Below, one piece after another: positions 42,084-46,358 of a stretch of 46,358 bases of DNA (its first letter is position 1; each line of letters opens with the position of its first letter). This DNA is from Myxococcales bacterium (lineage in GTDB: Bacteria > Myxococcota > Myxococcia > Myxococcales > Myxococcaceae). The DNA is taken from positions 1 to 46,358 of the forward strand of contig JADLDB010000032.1 in the NCBI GenBank assembly GCA_020846875.1. Direction: 5' to 3'. The position numbers were made by a program, and so were the translations under genes. The notes beneath the pieces are model-generated. The model did not search any database, was not told the DNA's origin, and was given only the letters and a program-made list of their open reading frames with translations.

Positions 42084-43274
42084 TTAGGCGATCACCTCGG
42101 AGACGACGCCGGAGCCCACCGTGCGGCCACCCTCACGGATGGCGAAGCGCAGCTCCTTCTCCATGGCGATGGGGGTGATCAGCTCCACCTCGATGGCGGT
42201 GTTGTCGCCGGGCATGATCATCTCCACGCCGGCGGGCAACTGCACGGTGCCCGTCACGTCGGTGGTGCGGAAGTAGAACTGCGGGCGGTACCCCTTGAAG
42301 AACGGGGTGTGGCGGCCGCCTTCCTCCTTCGAGAGCACGTACACCTGGCCCTTGAACTTGGTGTGCGGGGTGACGCTGCCCGGCTTGGCGAGCACCTGGC
42401 CGCGCTCCACGTCCTCACGCTTCAAGCCACGCAGCAGCGCGCCGATGTTGTCCCCGGCCATGCCGCTGTCGAGCAGCTTCTTGAACATCTCGACGCCGGT
42501 GACGACGGACTTGGAGGTCGGGCGAATGCCGATGATCTCCACTTCGTCGCCCACCTTCACCACGCCACGCTCCACGCGGCCGGTGGCTACGGTGCCGCGG
42601 CCTTCGATCGAGAACACGTCCTCGACCGGCATCAGGAAGGGCTTGTCGATGGCGCGCTGCGGGGTGGGGATGTAGGAGTCCACCGCCTCCATCAGCTTGA
42701 GGATCGCCGGCTCGCCGATCTCGGACGAGTCACCCTCGAGGGCCTTGAGCGCCGAGCCGGGGATGATGGGCGTCTTGTCGCCGGGGAACTCGTACTTCTT
42801 GAGCAGGTCGCGGACCTCTTCCTCGACCAACTGGCGCAGCTCGGGGTCGTCCAGCATGTCGACCTTGTTCAGGAAGACGACGATGTACGGAACGCCAACC
42901 TGGCGGGCGAGCAGGATGTGCTCTCGGGTCTGCGGCATCGGGCCGTCCGGCGCGGACACCACCAGGATCGCGCCGTCCATCTGCGCGGCGCCGGTGATCA
43001 TGTTCTTCACGTAGTCGGCGTGGCCGGGACAGTCGACGTGCGCGTAGTGACGGTTTTTCGTCTGGTACTCGACGTGCGCGGTCGAGATGGTGATGCCGCG
43101 CGCGCGCTCCTCGGGCGCCTTGTCGATTTGATCGTACGCGAGGAAGGTGGCGCCGCCGGTCTTCGCCAGCACCTTGGTGATCGCCGCGGTCAGGGTGGTC
43201 TTGCCGTGGTCAACGTGGCCGATCGTGCCGATGTTGACGTGCGGCTTGTTCCTCTCAAACTTCTCTTTCGACAT
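42084..43274 (-). CDS. tuf: Elongation factor Tu
   Basis: A 396-residue GTPase that delivers aminoacyl-tRNA. GHVDHGKTT (19-27), DCPGH, NKVD and SALKA are intact, and the three-domain length is normal. The ATG has AAGGA five bases upstream. It directly follows tRNA-Thr(GGT), the tufB arrangement. If a second copy exists in the genome, it is outside this window. Confidence 0.99.
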   Translation of the reverse strand: MSKEKFERNKPHVNIGTIGHVDHGKTTLTAAITKVLAKTGGATFLAYDQIDKAPEERARGITISTAHVEYQTKNRHYAHVDCPGHADYVKNMITGAAQMDGAILVVSAPDGPMPQTREHILLARQVGVPYIVVFLNKVDMLDDPELRQLVEEEVRDLLKKYEFPGDKTPIIPGSALKALEGDSSEIGEPAILKLMEAVDSYIPTPQRAIDKPFLMPVEDVFSIEGRGTVATGRVERGVVKVGDEVEIIGIRPTSKSVVTGVEMFKKLLDSGMAGDNIGALLRGLKREDVERGQVLAKPGSVTPHTKFKGQVYVLSKEEGGRHTPFFKGYRPQFYFRTTDVTGTVQLPAGVEMIMPGDNTAIEVELITPIAMEKELRFAIREGGRTVGSGVVSEVIA

Positions 43275-43310
43275 GTCGGTCCTTCTTTCTTGTGTGGGCT
43301 GCGCTCAAAA

Positions 43311-43386
43311 TGGAGCCCTGATCCAGGATTGAACTGGAGACCTCATCCTTACCAAGGATGCGCTCTGCCAACTGAGCTATCAGGGC
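43311..43386 (-). tRNA. tRNA-Thr (GGT anticodon)
   Basis: A 76-base cloverleaf with acceptor GCCCTGA, anticodon stem CATCC/GGATG, loop TTGGTAA giving anticodon GGT, discriminator T and an encoded CCA. It is the last tRNA before tuf. Confidence 0.97.
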
Positions 43387-43458
43387 ACTGCCTGCTCGTC
43401 TCTCTTCGTTTCTCACTCACGACTGCTGCTCTCGCTGCTGCTGCATACGGCTCGAGGG

Positions 43459-43534
43459 TGGAGCGGGGAACGGGACTCGAACCCGCGACATTCAGCTTGG
43501 AAGGCTGACGCTCTACCAGCTGAGCTATCCCCGC
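43459..43534 (-). tRNA. tRNA-Gly (TCC anticodon)
   Basis: A 76-base cloverleaf with acceptor GCGGGGA, anticodon stem TCAGC/GCTGA, loop CTTCCAA with anticodon TCC, discriminator T and an encoded CCA. Confidence 0.97.
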
Positions 43535-43556
43535 GTGACGATCGACTTCCGTGGTG

Positions 43557-43640
43557 TGGAGGGGGGTGGATTCGAACCACCGAAGGTCGAGGACCGACAG
43601 ATTTACAGTCTGTTGCCGTTGGCCACTTGGCTACCCCTCC
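43557..43640 (-). tRNA. tRNA-Tyr (GTA anticodon)
   Basis: An 84-base class II tRNA with a long variable arm. The acceptor is GGAGGGG, the anticodon stem ACAGA/TCTGT and the loop CTGTAAA with anticodon GTA; the discriminator is A. The bases after it read CAC, so the 3' CCA is not encoded, unlike in the neighbouring Gly, Thr(GGT) and Trp genes. Confidence 0.95.
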
Positions 43641-43701
43641 GAAAGGGAATCGCACCTATTCAGTTGTCTGTCCCCCGCCCTTTCCCCTCGGCCACTTCCC
43701 T

Positions 43702-43774
<73 letters not shown>

Positions 43775-43838
43775 AAGGCTCCAGAACTGCACGAGGAAAC
43801 CCGCCACCTTCTCCCCCCGAAGCCTCCGAGGGCGGCGC

Positions 43839-43868
43839 TCTCTACCCACGCGCTCCACGGATAGTCAA
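43839..43868 (-). promoter_or_regulatory. Promoter of the tRNA-tuf operon
   Basis: On the minus strand TTGACT (43863-43868) is followed after 18 bases by TAGAGA (43839-43844). It lies just past the rlmB stop and 64 bases before tRNA-Thr(TGT), in the right orientation to drive the whole tRNA-tuf-rpmG-secE-nusG run. Confidence 0.55.
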
Positions 43869-43873
43869 GGAGA

Positions 43874-44623
43874 TCAACGGCCAGCGACGCCCAGGCGCTG
43901 GCGGGTGATTTCCGAGAGCAGCACCCCGGCGGAAACCGACGCGTTGAGCGAGGCCACCTGACCCACCATGGGGATGCGGACGCGGTAGTCGCAGTGCCCC
44001 AGGACGCCCTTGCGCACGCCCGCGCCCTCGGCGCCGACCACCACCGCCAGCGGCCCATCGAGCTTCGGCTGCCAGAGCGTCTGATCGCCTTCCGGATCCG
44101 CGGCTACCACCCAGAAGCCGGCCTCTTTGAGCTCCTCGAGGGCGCGCGAGAGGTTGGTGACGCGGCAGACGGGGCAGTGGGCGGTGGCGCCGGCCGACGC
44201 CTTCACCACCACCCCGGTGATCCCCGCGGCGCGATCCTTCATCACCACCACGCCGTGCGCCCCGAAGGCGTGCGCGGAGCGGATGATCGCGCCGAGGTTG
44301 TGCGGATCCTGAATGCCGTCGAGCAGCACCACCAGCGGCGGACGAGCGGACGCCTTCGCCTGGGAGATGAGCTCGCCCAGCTCGACGTACTCGAAGTCGC
44401 GCACCTCCGCGGCGACGCCCTGGTGCACGCCTCCGTCGGACAGGCGGCCCAGGCGCTCGCGATCCACGGTGTCCACCTTGAGGCCGGCGTCGCGGGCACG
44501 GCTGAAGATCTCCCCCGCCACCCGGGGGTTCACCGCGCCGCTCACCACGTACAGCTTCTCGACGCTCTGAGGCCGCGCGCGCAGCGCCTCCAGCACCGGG
44601 TTGATCCCGAAGATGACGGTCAC
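43874..44623 (-). CDS. rlmB: 23S rRNA 2'-O-methyltransferase, TrmH/SpoU family
   Basis: A 249-residue methyltransferase. The N-terminal L30e-like substrate domain begins FGINPVLEALRA. The SPOUT knot domain has motif 1 LLDGIQDPHNLGAIIRSA, motif 2 VVVGAEGAGV and motif 3 IPMVGQVASLNASVSAGVLLSE. RlmB methylates G2251 of 23S rRNA in E. coli; other TrmH members act on tRNA, but length and motifs fit RlmB best. The start is a GTG overlapping the upstream stop (GTGA), with GAGG four bases before it. Confidence 0.92.
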   Translation of the reverse strand: MTVIFGINPVLEALRARPQSVEKLYVVSGAVNPRVAGEIFSRARDAGLKVDTVDRERLGRLSDGGVHQGVAAEVRDFEYVELGELISQAKASARPPLVVLLDGIQDPHNLGAIIRSAHAFGAHGVVVMKDRAAGITGVVVKASAGATAHCPVCRVTNLSRALEELKEAGFWVVAADPEGDQTLWQPKLDGPLAVVVGAEGAGVRKGVLGHCDYRVRIPMVGQVASLNASVSAGVLLSEITRQRLGVAGR

Positions 44624-45048
44624 TGGACCTCGACGGGCAAAGACAGGGCCTTCGTCTGGCGAGCGCAGATCTTGTCGGTGCAGATGAAGAAGGTCAGCTT
44701 CGCGTCGACGGTGGCCTTGCCTTTGGTGGCGGCGGTGAAGCCGACCTCGAAGCGGGGATCGGGGTGCGCCTTCCCGCCTTCGCCCTTCTTCGCCAGCGAG
44801 TCGGTGTACGCCAGCTTCTGCTTGTCCAGCTTCGCTTCCTTGCTGGAGAGCTCGATCTTGAGCGGCGCCTCGTCAGACACGTGCGCGCCTTCCTTCGTGG
44901 TGATCGCGATCTTCACCGTGCCCTTCCCCCCGGCCTTCACCTGGGTGGAGGTGCCTTCGGTGCTGACGTCGTACAGCGCCTTCACGTCGGCCTCCGCGAG
45001 CGCGGGGAGGCCGAGGAGCAGCGTCGTCATCAAGAGGGTGCGGATCAT
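44620..45048 (-). CDS. Exported DsbD-alpha-like protein
   Basis: A 142-residue exported protein with a signal peptide (IRTLLMTTLLLGLPALAEA) and one immunoglobulin-like domain ending FFICTDKICARQTKALSLPVEV. The CxxxxC pair (C123, C128) near the last strands is where the N-terminal domain of the thiol reductase DsbD carries its redox pair. It may act in periplasmic thiol exchange (inference). The ATG has AGGAG seven bases upstream. It is coupled to rlmB by a four-base overlap. Confidence 0.75.
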   Translation of the reverse strand: MIRTLLMTTLLLGLPALAEADVKALYDVSTEGTSTQVKAGGKGTVKIAITTKEGAHVSDEAPLKIELSSKEAKLDKQKLAYTDSLAKKGEGGKAHPDPRFEVGFTAATKGKATVDAKLTFFICTDKICARQTKALSLPVEVQ

Positions 45049-45083
45049 GGGAGGACTCCTTGTGTCACGAGTATGGGGCGGTT

Positions 45084-45986
45084 TCACCCGCCGAATTCCT
45101 TCCGGGAGGCGAGCGCTTCGGCCCGCGCGATGATCGCCGTGGCGAGATCGACGCCGGTGGCCTCCTCCATGTCCGGCAGCGCGGGCGAGGCGTTGACCTC
45201 GAAGACGCGGGGCGCGCCGGACCTCGGCGCCAGCAGGTCGACGGCGCAGACCTCGAGCTCGCACAGCTTCGCGGCGGCCTCGGCGGTGGCCTTCACCTCG
45301 GGCGTCAGCGTGCAGCTCTCGAGCCGGGCAATGCGGGAGAGGGTGCGGGACAGGCGGCCGGGGCGCGCCACGCGGGACACGGCGGCCAGCGCCTGGCCCC
45401 CCACCACGAAGACGCGCAGGTCGCGGCCGGCCTTGCGCACGTACTCCTGCATCACGAGGTTGTGGCCCAGCCCCAGCACGGCCTCCAGCGCGGCCTCGAG
45501 CGACTGCTCGGTCTCGCAGAGCATCACCCCGCGGCGCTCGCTGCCGGTCAAGAGCTTCACCAGCACCGGCACGCCGCCCACCAGCGGCACCATGGCCTTC
45601 ATCTCCGCCGCGTCGCGGGCCATCACCGTAGAGGGGATGTCGATGCCGTGCGCGGACAGGCGCTGGAGGCACCGGGCCGGGTTGCGCGACTGGCCGATGG
45701 CGCGCGCCGAGTTCATCACCACCGCCCCGTGGGTGGCGAACTGCTCCACCACCGGCAGGCCGTAGCTGGCGATGGAGGCGGCGATGCGGGGGATCACCAC
45801 GTCCGGCACCTTGATCACCTTCTGCCGGTAGCGCAGGCGGCTGCCCTTGCGATCGAGGTGCACCGCCACGTGCGCCGGGCTCATCACCCGCACCGTGTGG
45901 CCCCGGGCGCGGGCCGCCTCGACGAGCCGTTTCGTCGACGGAATGCTGCGCGAGCGGCTCAGGACGACCACGTTCACGAGGCGCAT
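45084..45986 (-). CDS. RimK-like ATP-grasp ligase
   Basis: A 300-residue ATP-grasp enzyme of the RimK group, which adds glutamate or related residues to proteins, peptides or cofactors. The pre-ATP domain runs to about 95 (MNSARAIGQSRNP starts the next part), the ATP-binding region has VLVKLLTGSERRGVML (141-156), MQEYVRKAGRDLRVFVVGG (179-197) and the metal site AVDLL...VFEVNASPALPDMEEATG (248-278). All key features look intact. No S6 or F420/methanopterin gene is near, so the acceptor is unknown. The start is the ATG where the family N-terminus begins (RLVNVVVLSRS). Confidence 0.85.
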   Translation of the reverse strand: MRLVNVVVLSRSRSIPSTKRLVEAARARGHTVRVMSPAHVAVHLDRKGSRLRYRQKVIKVPDVVIPRIAASIASYGLPVVEQFATHGAVVMNSARAIGQSRNPARCLQRLSAHGIDIPSTVMARDAAEMKAMVPLVGGVPVLVKLLTGSERRGVMLCETEQSLEAALEAVLGLGHNLVMQEYVRKAGRDLRVFVVGGQALAAVSRVARPGRLSRTLSRIARLESCTLTPEVKATAEAAAKLCELEVCAVDLLAPRSGAPRVFEVNASPALPDMEEATGVDLATAIIARAEALASRKEFGG

Positions 45987-46174
45987 CGTGTAGCACCGAC
46001 GGGACGGCGCCTCACGAATTCGCGGGGAGCGCGTGTCACGGAGGTTGGCGGCGCCGGCGGGTCCGATGGCCAGGCCGCTGAATTCCCGCGAGCACCTGCC
46101 GGGACCCCACACAGGCGGCGACATGTGGGCCTGGAGCAGGAATCACCCAATTGATTCGCTCGAAGAAAGCTCCC

Positions 46175-46358
46175 ATGCTCCCGCGCGAACCCCTTCGTCG
46201 CCCTGTCCGTCCTCGCGATGGTTGGCTGCATCGTACGACCTCGAGCCGGTGGAGCCGCTGGCGGTGGCGCAGACGACGTGGAGAGAGGTGATCACCGCGC
46301 GGGAGCCGGTGCCGAACTTCATGCTGCTCGTCGATCGATCCGGCTCGATGGAAGCGCC
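46175..46358 (+). CDS. von Willebrand A lipoprotein, partial and apparently frameshifted
   Basis: The last 140 bases read EPVPNFMLLVDRSGSMEA, the first strand and DxSGS metal site of a VWA domain as in many myxobacterial surface lipoproteins. Just upstream a lipoprotein signal (NPFVALSVLAMVGC) is visible but in the preceding frame, and the nearest ATG (46175, MLPRE) is in a third frame. Two indels within about 60 bases would join them. The gene continues beyond the window, so its length and integrity cannot be judged. Confidence 0.55.

Overview
The window is a high-GC, gene-dense bacterial chromosome segment, most likely from a myxobacterium (phylum Myxococcota). The evidence is the base composition and codon bias, the many small lipoproteins, a secreted cysteine-rich metalloprotease with a MYXO-CTERM-like tail, and the order of the informational genes. 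There is no rRNA operon, no recognisable insertion sequence, no phage gene and no CRISPR array. Most of it reads as stable chromosome with lineage-specific genes between conserved blocks.

Positions 1-8900: a plus-strand membrane-anchored metallophosphoesterase, then a long run of minus-strand genes. In transcription order these are a small exported protein, a matrixin-type protease with a sorting tail, a GspE/PilB-type ATPase, a TPR lipoprotein, a protein with a 69-residue tandem repeat, a putative amidoligase, and a frameshifted remnant of a small lipoprotein gene. Short gaps and overlaps link most of them. This block is the least conventional part of the window and the best candidate for an undescribed system.

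Positions 8979-22000: trxA and mgtE on the plus strand. Then the fatty acid synthesis cluster yceD-rpmF-fabH-fabD-fabG-acpP-fabF, with rpiB and glyA-nrdR-ribD beyond it, all on the minus strand. It is interrupted by three small lipoproteins and a plus-strand phosphate-selective-type porin. plsX is absent between rpmF and fabH, and ribD is the last rib gene before a convergent overlap with mgtE.

Positions 22018-29300: lineage-type genes. These are an exported TPR protein with a coupled lipoprotein, another lipoprotein, a PilZ protein, a PhoB/PhoR-like two-component pair, a cytoplasmic metallophosphoesterase, and a minus-strand set of two phasin-like coiled-coil proteins, a lytic transglycosylase and a hotdog thioesterase.

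Positions 29313-43868: the transcription/translation block on the minus strand. In transcription order it is tRNA-Thr(TGT), tRNA-Tyr, tRNA-Gly, tRNA-Thr(GGT), tuf, rpmG, tRNA-Trp, secE, nusG, rplK, rplA, rplJ, rplL, rpoB, rpoC, closed by a clear intrinsic terminator. Promoter-like elements lie upstream of the tRNA cluster and between rplA and rplJ.

Positions 43874-46358: rlmB, an exported DsbD-alpha-like protein, a RimK-like ATP-grasp ligase, and on the plus strand the start of a von Willebrand A lipoprotein that runs off the window. The visible coding parts of that last gene sit in different frames.
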